Assembly (NCBI RefSeq): GCF_014274465.1
Contig: NZ_CP060394.1
Coordinates: 4,712,001 to 4,776,000 of the forward strand
Direction: 5' to 3'
DNA from: Alloacidobacterium dinghuense
GTDB taxonomy: Bacteria > Acidobacteriota > Terriglobia > Terriglobales > Acidobacteriaceae
Length of the DNA: 64,000 nt
Shown here: one piece after another, positions 46,618-54,262 of the stretch
Layout of the letters: every line of letters starts with the position of its first letter
Numbering within the stretch: position 1 is the first letter of the stretch
Position numbers and translations under genes: made by a program
Notes under the pieces: model-generated
Database searches by the model: none
What the model saw: the letters and a program-made list of their open reading frames with translations, nothing else
Told to the model about the DNA's origin: nothing

Positions 46618-47289
46618 TCAAGGTGCATCGAGCGTCCGGGTTCCTTTGTTTGCGACACGCTCCAGATATTCGGCCCGGGAAATTTGCCCCCTCTTGAGCA
46701 TTCCCAATTCCAGCTTTTGTCTCTGACGTTCTATATAGGCACCAAACAGGGGGCGAATGATTCGACGGCCTATGCCCATCCAGCGAAAGCGTTGTAGGTG
46801 GTAATTGCGCTCGAGGCGCACCTTCCAAACATCCGCCACGTCCTCCTTTTCACGGTGCTCCGGGCGAACAGCACGATGAATGTGGTGTCCGATTTCATGG
46901 AAAAGCACGTCGGACAGTCTTCCCTCACGGATGTAGGGAATTCTCAGCCACCATCCCTTTTCCCAACCCCGAAGGGCGTTGTCCACGAATATTTCGATCC
47001 AGGCAGAGCTGCCGCGAGACGCCCCGTGATATGCGCCGCTTGCCGTAGCCAAGCTCACGTTGCGCTTTCTCGATTTGACTCTGATATCGCGACGTTTACC
47101 CGAAAGGCCGCTTGAGTTGGAAAGCACTACCTCACCCAATCCCACCAGATAGTTCTTGGGCACCGAATCGAGCATGCGGCGAACAATTGGCGCTGGATCA
47201 AACGGAGGCTCGTAACCAGAGAAGGAGACGATCACTTTCGGCGATCTAGTTTGGTTCTCGAATGACGCCCCATCGCTTGAGTTCTTCAC
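46618..47289 (-). CDS. HExxHH metalloprotease-like protein, unassigned family
   Basis: 223 residues. LSDVLFHEIGHHIHRAV contains HExxH, with an extra His directly after it, and a downstream acidic stretch (EHREKEDVADVW) may give a third ligand. The N-terminal half is beta-rich (KVIVSFSGYEPPFDPAPIVR). The C-terminus is basic (RRIIRPLFGAYIERQRQKLE). No signal peptide and no named family I recognise. It may be a cytoplasmic zinc peptidase or nuclease partner; that is inference. Confidence 0.6.
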   Translation of the reverse strand: MKNSSDGASFENQTRSPKVIVSFSGYEPPFDPAPIVRRMLDSVPKNYLVGLGEVVLSNSSGLSGKRRDIRVKSRKRNVSLATASGAYHGASRGSSAWIEIFVDNALRGWEKGWWLRIPYIREGRLSDVLFHEIGHHIHRAVRPEHREKEDVADVWKVRLERNYHLQRFRWMGIGRRIIRPLFGAYIERQRQKLELGMLKRGQISRAEYLERVANKGTRTLDAP

Positions 47290-47457
47290 ATGTCAAAGAA
47301 TAATATATGGGTCGTCAGAGATACGGACGTTTCAAGCACCGGAAAATTCCCAATGAGCACCGTCGCCTCCTCGCGAACTCCGCGTGCTGAACGCGAAAGA
47401 ATCTTGGCTTCTTGGAGACTCCTTGTTACGTTAGATTGCTTTCCGGACATATCCATT

Positions 47458-47511
47458 CGCTAGACTAACCCCGTGACCTCACCCTATCGTGGCCGCCTCG
47501 CTCCTTCGCCC
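47458..47511 (+). repeat. Duplicated 5' end of gluQRS (upstream copy)
   Basis: A 54-bp segment starting CGCTAGACTA and ending TTCGCCC matches 48313-48366 with two differences (A/G at the eleventh base and C/T in the second codon). It contains the GTG start and the codons for xSPYRGRLAPSP of gluQRS, then diverges into an unrelated frame. The two copies flank the VapBC genes, leaving a truncated pseudo-start here. Confidence 0.8.
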
Positions 47512-47600
47512 GCTGCCGCATCTTCTTCCTCGTTGGTGGCGATGGTCTTCCTGCTGAAGGGAATTCTCCTAGATGACCAGAACTGTCAGGGCCGCAGGAT

Positions 47601-48035
47601 TCAACGAATCACATGCAGCGCCTGGGGTCCGTTCATCACGGCATCTGTAACCAGACGCTGGTCAAAAGTTGCCAATTGGCCTTCATGCGCGCGCGCGAGC
47701 GCCAGAAGATAGCTATCCGTAACCTGCGCGGAGTCCAGCAGACGATCCGCGGTCACATGCTCCCGGTCAAACAGAGACAGATCGTCGGGCCAAAACATAT
47801 GTCCGGGCAGTTTTCGGAATGAGGTCAGCAAGTCCGCAACCGCTGCAGGACTGCCCGGGGAGTTTGGATATCGGAGATGCCCGACAATTCGCACGACTCC
47901 GTTTTCCGTGAGCGGGCACGTGGCCCAGGCCATTCGTCCCTTCGACGCAAACCATTCGTGTGCGCGGTCATGCTGAACGTGAACAGGATCGATCAGCGCA
48001 ATCAGCACATTGATGTCGAGAAGGAACCGGGTCAC
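47601..48035 (-). CDS. vapC: VapC-family PIN-domain toxin
   Basis: 144 residues. PIN-domain acidic site D7 (FLLDINVLIALID), E44, D107 (VTDSYLLALARAH) and D125 (LATFDQRLV) is intact. VapC toxins are RNases that cut tRNA or rRNA. Its start overlaps the antitoxin stop by 4 nt, the usual vapBC layout. Located between duplicated gluQRS 5' ends. Confidence 0.92.
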   Translation of the reverse strand: MTRFLLDINVLIALIDPVHVQHDRAHEWFASKGRMAWATCPLTENGVVRIVGHLRYPNSPGSPAAVADLLTSFRKLPGHMFWPDDLSLFDREHVTADRLLDSAQVTDSYLLALARAHEGQLATFDQRLVTDAVMNGPQALHVIR

Positions 48036-48262
48036 ATCAACTCTTCGCGGAGTTGATGGACTAGTTCTGAAGTCACCCGCGTCGCACCTTTACGCACTTC
48101 GAGAAGCGGCACGCCATTTCGTGTTTCGGCTTTCGATGCGACGGGCACCAGCGCGCGCCTTGCGAGAGCAGAGATCACCTCCCCGACAGACTTTTTCTCC
48201 ATGGCAGCCATCTCTTTGGCAGCGCTGAGGACATCGTCGTCGATGGAGAGGGTGGTTCGCAT
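48032..48262 (-). CDS. vapB: VapB-type antitoxin (ribbon-helix-helix)
   Basis: 76 residues from ATG 48262 (in-frame ATGs at 48271 and 48268 are alternatives; no strong ribosome site before any of them). N-terminal RHH MRTTLSIDDDVLSAAKEMAA, then a linker VPLLEVRKGA and a helical C-terminus for toxin binding. An inverted AACATC/GATGTT pair (48271-48290) upstream, beside a TATGAT -10-like box, is a likely autoregulatory operator. Confidence 0.88.
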   Translation of the reverse strand: MRTTLSIDDDVLSAAKEMAAMEKKSVGEVISALARRALVPVASKAETRNGVPLLEVRKGATRVTSELVHQLREELM

Positions 48263-48312
48263 CGTCATCAAACATCATACATCAGATGTTCATAAATGCA
48301 CCATTTCTGTTG

Positions 48313-48366
48313 CGCTAGACTAGCCCCGTGATCTCACCCTATCGTGGCCGCCTCGCTCCTTCGCCC
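48313..48366 (+). repeat. Duplicated 5' end of gluQRS (copy in the intact gene)
   Basis: Partner of 47458-47511. It begins 15 bp before the GTG and runs 39 bp into the functional gluQRS. Together the pair forms an 855-bp direct-repeat spacing that encloses vapBC. Confidence 0.8.
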
Positions 48367-49176
48367 ACCGGCCTGCTGCATCTCGGCCACGCACGGACGT
48401 TTTGGACCGCCTACCAGCGCGCGCAGCAGGCGAATGGCGTCCTGGTGATGCGCAACGAAAACCTTGACCCGCAGCGCTCAAAGACCGAATACACAACCGC
48501 CATGTTCGAAGACCTGCGCTGGCTTGGCATCTGGTGGCAGGAAGGACCGGACGTCGGCGGCCCTTACATCCCCTACGTCCAGAGCCGGCGGCGAGAGTTC
48601 TATCTCGAAGCATGGCGAAAGCTGGTGCAGACGGGCTTCGTCTATCCCTGCCGATGTTCGCGCAAAGACCTGGCGCGCAGCGCGCAGGCTCCGCATGACG
48701 AAGACGACGAGCCGATCTATCCCGGAACCTGCAGACCCCGGCACGCAGCGAGCGGCGAAATCGCCGTACCCGAATCGCCCGCACGCCTGAATTGGCGCTT
48801 TCGCGTTCCCGACGGCGAAGAGATTGCCTTCGCAGACGGCCATCTCGGGCAGAAAAGCTACCTCGCCGGGCTCGATTTCGGCGATTTTCTCATCTGGCGG
48901 CGCGATGATGTTCCCGCCTACCAGCTCGCTGTCGTCGTAGACGACGCAGCCATGCGAATCACGGAAGTCGTGCGCGGCGCCGATCTCTTGCGCTCCGCCG
49001 CACGACAGCTTCTCGTCTATTCCGCGCTGGGCCTGGAGCCGCCCGCGTGGTATCACTGCCCGCTGATGCTCGACGCAACCGGCCAGCGCCTCGCAAAGCG
49101 GCACGACGCCCTTTCCCTGCGCGCCCTGCGCGAACAGGGCAGAACCCAGGAAGACGTCGTCGCCATGCTCCGCTGA
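48328..49176 (+). CDS. gluQ: Glutamyl-Q tRNA(Asp) synthetase
   Basis: 282 residues. Class I aminoacyl-tRNA synthetase core: HIGH-type motif H18-L-G-H21, zinc-binding CRC and Y-P-G-T-C, and KRHDALSL as the KMSKS region. It lacks the anticodon-binding C-terminal half of GluRS, as GluQRS does. It attaches Glu to queuosine in tRNA-Asp. GTG start without a strong ribosome site. The preceding vapBC lies between a copy of its own 5' end and this gene. Confidence 0.95.
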   Translation: MISPYRGRLAPSPTGLLHLGHARTFWTAYQRAQQANGVLVMRNENLDPQRSKTEYTTAMFEDLRWLGIWWQEGPDVGGPYIPYVQSRRREFYLEAWRKLVQTGFVYPCRCSRKDLARSAQAPHDEDDEPIYPGTCRPRHAASGEIAVPESPARLNWRFRVPDGEEIAFADGHLGQKSYLAGLDFGDFLIWRRDDVPAYQLAVVVDDAAMRITEVVRGADLLRSAARQLLVYSALGLEPPAWYHCPLMLDATGQRLAKRHDALSLRALREQGRTQEDVVAMLR

Positions 49177-49286
49177 AATGGCTGTCACCCCCTTCCTGCA
49201 AAATTTTTATGGTGATCCCTTGACGGAGGTGGAGTTGGACCGTTTGTCCTGCGCAGCAGGACAGCGGTGAAAGAGCGGTGGGCTAA

Positions 49287-50419
49287 ACAGGCTGCGGAAA
49301 AAGACTCTTTAGAGTCACTGTTTATGCAGCGGAGGATGAAGTAAGAAACAGGCATGGGTGGAGATGAGGAACAACAGAGTGGGATGTTCAGTTACGTAAC
49401 GATGGAGGCTTGGATTGCATGGGATCATCCGGCGCGTCAGATTCGTTCGTTGGTGGACCGGGCATGGCAGCGGATGGACGGGGAGTTGGGGAAGCTTTAT
49501 GCGAGCACAGGCCGTCCGTCGATTGCCCCCGAGCGGCTGCTGCGCGCGCAGTTGCTGCTGGCCGTGGTGGAAGAGGCCCGGGCTCACCAGTGGTTGAGCG
49601 AAGCGCACTTCACGGTGGACGGGACGCTGATCCAGGCCTGGGCTTCGACGCGCAGTTTCCAGCCGAAGAAGGAGCCGCCGCAAGCGGGCTCGGGAACTGG
49701 CGACGGAGGCCGGATTCGGTTGCGCGACAAGGTGGAGTCGAGGACCGATCCGGATGCGCGGCTTTACCGCAAGGCGGCGGCTGACCGCAGTGTTCCCAGT
49801 TATCTGGGTCACGCGTTGATGGAAAACCGCAGCGGATTAGTGATCGCAGCCGAAGCCAGTCTGGCCGCGACGGATGCGGAACGGAGGGCGGCGATCAGGC
49901 TGCTGGACCGCGGGGTGGCGCGTCCGGCTGGGGGCAGGTTTACGCTGGGGGCCGACACCCAGTATCAGGCAGCGGAGTTTATCCAGGCGCTGCGGGAGCG
50001 CTCGGTGGCTCCGCACGTCAGCGAATATGTGCACGGGAACCTGGGCAAGAATCACCTTACGGCGGCGGAGAGGTCCGATCCGTGGCGCTCAGTAAGTCAG
50101 CGCAAACGCAAGTTGATCGAGCGGGTCTTCGCCTGGAGCAAGTTGCACCGGGGGCTGCGGCAAGTGAAACTGCGCGGACTGGAGCGCGTGGACTGGTTCT
50201 ACCGGCTCACCATCGCTGCATACAACCTGGTGCGCATGCGAAGGCTGATTCCGATGCAAAGCATGGCCGCTTAGGGCCGAAGTGTCTCTGGAGGCCACCA
50301 AAACGCCTTTCCAGAGACAAAAACCGCAACCGCAACAAACCGCTGCACAGGCTCAAAGCGCGAAAAAACTCTTCAGCAAGACCATACCAAGCTGAAAGCA
50401 GTCTTTTTCCGCAGCCTGT
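49287..50419 (+). mobile_element. IS5/IS1182-type insertion sequence, internally deleted
   Basis: 1133 bp bounded by perfect 20-bp terminal inverted repeats (ACAGGCTGCGGAAAAAGACT at 49287-49306, its complement at 50400-50419). It carries a single transposase frame with an internal deletion. No target duplication is obvious. Likely immobile on its own but potentially mobilised by a full-length relative. Confidence 0.85.
49354..50274 (+). CDS. IS5/IS1182-type transposase with in-frame internal deletion
   Basis: 306 residues. N-terminal DUF772-type start (RQIRSLVDRAW, GRPSIAPERLLRAQLLLAV) runs straight into EEARAHQWLSEAHFTVDGTL, whereas full-length relatives have about 60 residues between, covering the MEQLDYNLLFRWFVGL-type segment. 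First catalytic Asp (FTVDGTL), second Asp (GADTQYQ) and Glu (RKLIERVFAW) remain. The joint is in frame, so a protein can be made, but activity is doubtful. Confidence 0.75.
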   Translation: MGGDEEQQSGMFSYVTMEAWIAWDHPARQIRSLVDRAWQRMDGELGKLYASTGRPSIAPERLLRAQLLLAVVEEARAHQWLSEAHFTVDGTLIQAWASTRSFQPKKEPPQAGSGTGDGGRIRLRDKVESRTDPDARLYRKAAADRSVPSYLGHALMENRSGLVIAAEASLAATDAERRAAIRLLDRGVARPAGGRFTLGADTQYQAAEFIQALRERSVAPHVSEYVHGNLGKNHLTAAERSDPWRSVSQRKRKLIERVFAWSKLHRGLRQVKLRGLERVDWFYRLTIAAYNLVRMRRLIPMQSMAA

Positions 50420-50568
50420 GAAGCCCTTCTTTGCCAGGCCTAACGCGGGGCTGAAGCCCCGCTCTTCTACCGTCGTCCTGCTTTCGCAGGACAAATGGTC
50501 TACTCCGACCTCTGTCAAAGACATTTAGCTCGATTTCTTCTGCCAAAGGGGCTTGATATGGTTTTTAG

Positions 50569-50610
50569 GTTAGGAACTACCCCTACTCGTTAGGAACTCT
50601 ACCCCTACTC
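50569..50610. repeat. Tandem repeat and R1-hairpin remnant before DinB gene
   Basis: GTTAGGAACTACCCCTACTC and the same unit with a TC insertion (50569-50588, 50589-50610) stand in tandem. Just beyond (about 50618-50646, minus strand) CATTCAAGCCTTCTT matches the left half of the R1 hairpin repeat. No gene lies between 50275 and 50653. Confidence 0.5.
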
Positions 50611-50653
50611 AAGGTGAAAGAAGAAGGCTTGAATGGACCACCCGTTATCTCAT

Positions 50654-51268
50654 TCACCGGACCTTTAACCCGTATTTCTGCGTCATCGGAGGAACGATGC
50701 CGTTCATTCGCAGGTACTCGACGAGCTGCCCGTAATGGTCGGTGATGTGCCAGACGGAAACGACTGAAATCCCGAGCTTGGTGTTCGGTCCCGCGTAGCG
50801 GCCTTCGACGCGGTCGAGCGCGTTTTTCTCTGTGAGCGTCGCCAGGACGCGGTTGGAGTAGTCGAAAGAAGACTTCAGGTACTGGATCAGTTCTGCTTTC
50901 GTTTTTGCCGGATCGTGGCCGCCCTTCTCGCAGTCGTCGGGCGGCTGCCTGCCCTCGAATTCGTTGAAGAAAGCGAACTGGGCGCAGGCGACGTGTTTTA
51001 CCTGCTCGCCGAAGCTGCGGACTCCGTCGAACTTTCCCGCAGTGGGGATGAACGAATACTTGTCCTCGGGCATGGCTTCGGCAACGCCGAGAAAATCTCC
51101 TTCGGCGAACTGGAGAGTGCTGCTGATGCTTTCGGCGATGGATTTGGGGATGTCGGTCTGCTGCGCGGCTTGTTTGGAAGTGGATTCCTGCATAGTTTCG
51201 GATTTTACGGTCGAAGTTAGCACAAGGCCACACACGATGAGCAGAGCGGCGAGACGCAGAATGTTCAC
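50654..51268 (-). CDS. DinB-family (DinB_2) exported protein
   Basis: 204 residues from GTG 51268 (GGAGG about 6 nt upstream; an in-frame start at 51352 is less likely). N-terminal signal (ILRLAALLIVCGLVLTSTVKS). Four-helix DinB fold with metal-binding His in QVKHVACAQFAF and HITDHYGQLVEYLRM, which give the usual three-His site. Despite the name this family is unrelated to DNA polymerase IV; members are metal-dependent thiol transferases or unknown. Export is unusual but common in Acidobacteria. Confidence 0.85.
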   Translation of the reverse strand: MNILRLAALLIVCGLVLTSTVKSETMQESTSKQAAQQTDIPKSIAESISSTLQFAEGDFLGVAEAMPEDKYSFIPTAGKFDGVRSFGEQVKHVACAQFAFFNEFEGRQPPDDCEKGGHDPAKTKAELIQYLKSSFDYSNRVLATLTEKNALDRVEGRYAGPNTKLGISVVSVWHITDHYGQLVEYLRMNGIVPPMTQKYGLKVR

Positions 51269-51380
51269 TCTGTCCTCCAGGAACTGCTGACGAGAGTGTA
51301 GCCTCAGGCTGGATGCTCTGAACACTGAGACATGTTTTTGCTCGTCTGGCAATCTAAACTACCCACACAAGCCAAAAGAA

Positions 51381-52681
51381 TGTTCAGTGCCATGACATGC
51401 TTTCCAGGATGTTTCTAGTCATCCTTTACACTCCCTGCGCGAGCGAAGCGAGAGCAGGGAGTGAGACTGAGGATGCCTTGGAAGACGATGGACGTGCGGG
51501 AACAGCGGGTGCGGTTTGTGGTGGCGGCGTTGCGCCGTGAGCGGAGCTTGAGCAGCTTATGCCGGGAGTTTGGCATCTCGCGTCCAACTGGGCGGCTGTG
51601 GGTCGAGCGCTATCGGGCTGGCGGGGTGGAAGCCATCGCGGAACGCAGCCGACGCCCCCTGCACAGTCCACAGCAGACCGCGCCGGAGGTGGAAGGGCGT
51701 GTGATCGAGCTACGCCTCCGCTATCCCGACTGGGGTGCGCGCAAACTGCAGGTATTGCTCGAGCAATGCGGGACACGTTTGCCCGCAAGCACCATCCATC
51801 GCATTCTGCTGCGCCATCAACTGGTGCGCCCCGAGGACCGGCATCGCCCCGCGCCCAGGCGCTTCGAGCGGGCCGCGCCCAACGAGCTGTGGCAGATGGA
51901 TTTCAAGGGTCCCAAGTCGTGGCACCAGCCGATCGGACCGCTTTCCATCCTGGATGATCACAGCCGTTATGTGATCGCGCTGGAGGCGGTGGGCAGCACC
52001 CAGGCCGAGCCGGTCCGTGTGCGGCTGGAGCATGCCTTTCAAGAGTGCGGTCTGCCCGAGGCCATGCTGATGGATCACGGCGTGCCCTGGTGGAGTTGGG
52101 CCGGACCACAGGCGGCGACGACAGGACTGGCGCTGTGGCTGATCAAACAGGGCATACGCCTCTGCTGGAGCGGCATCGGGCATCCGCAGACGCAAGGCAA
52201 GGTGGAGCGCTTTCACGGCGCGCTGGAACGCGCGCTCACCCGGCGTGGACTGCGTGGCCACGCGCCCCAGCAGTGGCTGGACCGCTATCGCTGGGAGCAC
52301 AACCATCTGCGTCCGCACGAAGCCCTGGGCATGCAGACTCCAGCCAGCCGCTGGCGCCCCAGTGAGCGGCGCTACGATCCCAACCCGCCGCGCTGGCAGT
52401 ACCCCGAGGGAGCCTGGGTACTGAAGGTCGACTGTCAAGGCAAGCTGGAGATCGCCGATACCAAGTGGCGCATCGGTCGCGCTCTGGCCGGTGAATGGGT
52501 GCAGATCCTCCCTGTCGAACAGCGGCTCCAGGTCTATTACTGCAACACCCTGATCCGGGAACTCGATCCCGCCATCCAACGCTCGACGATCGTCGAGCGT
52601 TGGATACCAGCTCAAAACCCTCGACCCTAACTGGAAAGAATGTCCAGAGACAAACTGCAAACGATGTCGTGTAACTTGACA
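51381..52681 (+). mobile_element. IS481-family insertion sequence, copy 1
   Basis: 1301 bp, identical by eye to 55720-57020. Ends start TGTTCAGTGCCATGACAT (left) and TGTCAAGTTACACGACAT (right, complement), as in the IS481 family (5'-TGT). Instead of a direct target duplication, the left flank is AAAAGAA (51374-51380) and the right TTCTTTT (52682-52688), which are reverse complements. Both continue as arms of the R1 hairpin (CAAGCC, GGCTTG). The flanks therefore seem to come from two differently oriented sites. Confidence 0.9.
51473..52630 (+). CDS. IS481-family transposase (copy 1)
   Basis: 385 residues. HTH of the IS481/Tn7-TnsB type (RVRFVVAALRRERSLSSLCR, FGISRPTGRLWVERYRAGG), then the rve DDE core: first Asp in LWQMDFKG, second in MLMDHGVPW and Glu in HPQTQGKVERFH. 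C-terminal beta barrel ends in WIPAQNPRP. I prefer ATG 51473; a GTG at 51461 is also in frame. Upstream, inverted ACTCCCTGC/GCAGGGAGT could limit expression. All catalytic residues are intact. Confidence 0.93.
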   Translation: MPWKTMDVREQRVRFVVAALRRERSLSSLCREFGISRPTGRLWVERYRAGGVEAIAERSRRPLHSPQQTAPEVEGRVIELRLRYPDWGARKLQVLLEQCGTRLPASTIHRILLRHQLVRPEDRHRPAPRRFERAAPNELWQMDFKGPKSWHQPIGPLSILDDHSRYVIALEAVGSTQAEPVRVRLEHAFQECGLPEAMLMDHGVPWWSWAGPQAATTGLALWLIKQGIRLCWSGIGHPQTQGKVERFHGALERALTRRGLRGHAPQQWLDRYRWEHNHLRPHEALGMQTPASRWRPSERRYDPNPPRWQYPEGAWVLKVDCQGKLEIADTKWRIGRALAGEWVQILPVEQRLQVYYCNTLIRELDPAIQRSTIVERWIPAQNPRP

Positions 52682-52868
52682 TTCTTTTGGCTTGAGTGGG
52701 GCAGTTTGTCAATCCTTCGAAAGAGCAAACTCCCAAAACAGATAGAGGTGCGAAAGCGCGTTTCAAGGGTAAAAGCCGGCGACTTCAGTCCCCGGAATAA
52801 AACCGTCGAAGGCGACCACCTCGCTGCCGTAGGCCTGAGCGCAGGCAAAGCCGAAGTGACTCGACGGC
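52682..52868 (+). repeat. R1 interspersed multi-hairpin repeat, 3' half beside IS copy 1
   Basis: Starts with TTCTTTTGGCTTGAGTGGGG and continues through GATAGAGGTGCGAAAGCGC, then AGCCGGCGACTTCAGTCC and GTCGAAGGCGAC to CAAAGCCGAAGTGAC. It aligns with 59396-59588 over its length with gaps. The compact stems CCGGxGACT/AGTCxCCGG and GTCG/CGAC are kept despite sequence changes. No protein frame of note. Confidence 0.7.
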
Positions 52869-53170
52869 GAAATCGGGTAAGCTGGCCGATTCAAGCCTCT
52901 TCCAATTCAAGTCTTTACGTGATGGCCCATAACCCATGCTGATCGGATCAAGGTCCCCGTTTGCCAACCATAGGATATGCGGTCTATATTCAACAACGCC
53001 ATCTAGTAGTCACGAAACGGTTCGATGGCAAAGGCCCTCCCATAACGTCAGCAAGTGAACCGTTTCATAACTTGTCATCCCAAATTCGCTCACCATCAAC
53101 AAACTTGAGCAGCACGACGTTGGAGCCTGGACGCAGAGTCGCCAGGTAGCTCAGGAATAGGAGTACAGTT
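52869..53170. other. 302-bp stretch with no supported gene
   Basis: Non-coding by inspection. It ends with GGAG before the gene at 53171 and must contain its promoter. Confidence 0.4.
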
Positions 53171-53476
53171 ATGCATCTGACACCAGAACAACTTGAGCAA
53201 GTCAATAGTGAAGTGAAGAGATTCGCAACGGATCTCAACCTCTCCTCTGATCAGAAAGAAAAACTGCAAACTGCTTTTCAGGATGCTCGAGGAAAGCTGG
53301 GCGATTACATGAAGGACCATCCCGGTATCACGAAGGCCGATATCGTTAAAGAGGTCTCAGGTCAGCGTGACCAGATTCGCAAGCGTGTAGTGAACTTCCT
53401 CAACCCGGACCAACTTAAGAAATGGGACAGCGAGATCGCCAAGGCCAAGGATTTCCTCGGCCATCACATGGCATAA
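53171..53476 (+). CDS. Small Spy/LTXXQ-like helical protein without signal peptide
   Basis: 101 residues, wholly helical. LNLSSDQKEKLQTAFQDARG resembles the LTXXQ repeat of the Spy/CpxP family, and LNPDQLKKWDSEIAKAKDFL gives a second such helix. Unlike Spy it has no signal peptide, so would be cytoplasmic. GGAG is 8 nt before the ATG. A strong terminator follows. It may be unrelated to Spy by descent; function unknown. Confidence 0.65.
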   Translation: MHLTPEQLEQVNSEVKRFATDLNLSSDQKEKLQTAFQDARGKLGDYMKDHPGITKADIVKEVSGQRDQIRKRVVNFLNPDQLKKWDSEIAKAKDFLGHHMA

Positions 53477-53492
53477 CTAGATTTCTCAATCC

Positions 53493-53530
53493 GCTCGGTG
53501 GCGGCCCACCTTGTTCGCCACCGAGCCTTT
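53493..53530 (+). terminator. Terminator-like stem-loop after 53171 gene
   Basis: Perfect 11-bp stem GCTCGGTGGCG / CGCCACCGAGC (53493-53503, 53516-53526), then CTTT. It is 17 bp after the stop. Confidence 0.7.
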
Positions 53531-54262
53531 GCCGACTCCCCCTGCGCCGTTATTCGCATTCAAATTGGGGACGACTTCCTTTGATGTGGCCATGGCTCAC
53601 GCAGAGACCGAGCGCTTCATTTCGCAACAACTCCCACAACTCTTTAACCAGGGCGACCTGGAGCACTTCGTTGTACTGCATCCACTCGCACTCAAACGCG
53701 ATCGGAAGCATCGTCATGCCGCAATACGCAAGCCTGTTTCCGTCGCGGGGACGCGGGTCTATGAGATTTGCAAGATTCGGGATCATCGCATCGCCATCCT
53801 TAGCCAGGAGTTGTTTTTAGCTCATCGGGGGTTAGCGAGCGCTCCCTAAATATAAGTGAAAGGGTGACGTGGAGCGCTCAAGCCTTGCTGTTACTGCTAA
53901 CACTATGGAGCATCGACAAGAGATGCGCATCCCGAACCAGAGTGTTTTTGGACTACCACTTCTAAGGCGTCCGACTCTACCCTGAAGCCTCAATGTAGAC
54001 ACCCCAGTACCTGGCGGAATGGGCCAAATCATGGCGACACCGCAACGAACGCCCGCGAGAAACTTGCATTTTCCCGCCCTGCCCGATTTTTCCATTGAGC
54101 GTCGCACAACTCTGCATTAGAATCCCCGCGCTGGAAATTTCAGGAAACACCTCGACTGAACCGGTTCCCCCAATTCATAACTTCGCCGCAGAAATGCTGC
54201 ACGTCCTTCGCTCGTCGGTCCGATGCTGTCCTGCGGCTGAGCAACCAAAGAGAGGATTCCCC
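53531..54262. other. About 730 bp without a recognisable gene
   Basis: Open frames of 79-132 codons overlap on both strands (plus 53511-53849 and 53422-53820; minus 53550-53786) with no homology or ribosome site I trust. It may be decayed sequence. The 3' end contains the leader of the beta-helix gene. Confidence 0.4.

Larger units (their letters stand above)
49219..50520. repeat. Imperfect outer inverted repeats with hairpins bracketing the deleted IS
   Basis: Left arm 49219-49262 (TTGACGGAGGTGG to GCAGGAC) and right arm 50475-50520 (GTCCTGC to CCTCTGTCAA) are inverted and about 80% alike by eye. Each arm carries a GTCCTGC/GCAGGAC hairpin at its inner end (49246-49262; 50475-50492). Another perfect hairpin, GCGGGGCT-GA-AGCCCCGC, is at 50445-50462. 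The outer arms lie outside the IS terminal repeats, so the IS may have entered an older palindromic repeat. Confidence 0.55.

Noticed and set aside
47473-47712. 80-codon frame starting like gluQRS
   Set aside because: Only the first 13 codons match gluQRS; the rest is unrelated and overlaps the end of vapC. Treated as a duplication scar.
50583-51233. 216-codon Arg-rich frame antisense-frame to the DinB-family gene
   Set aside because: Arg/His-rich shadow frame; the DinB frame has a signal peptide and the three-His site.
51710-52660. 316-codon antisense frame within the IS481 element (also at 56049-56999)
   Set aside because: Same shadow in both identical copies; DDE motifs are on the plus strand.
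53511-53849. 112-codon frame after the 53171 gene
   Set aside because: Begins in the terminator stem, competes with frames on both strands, and shows no family.
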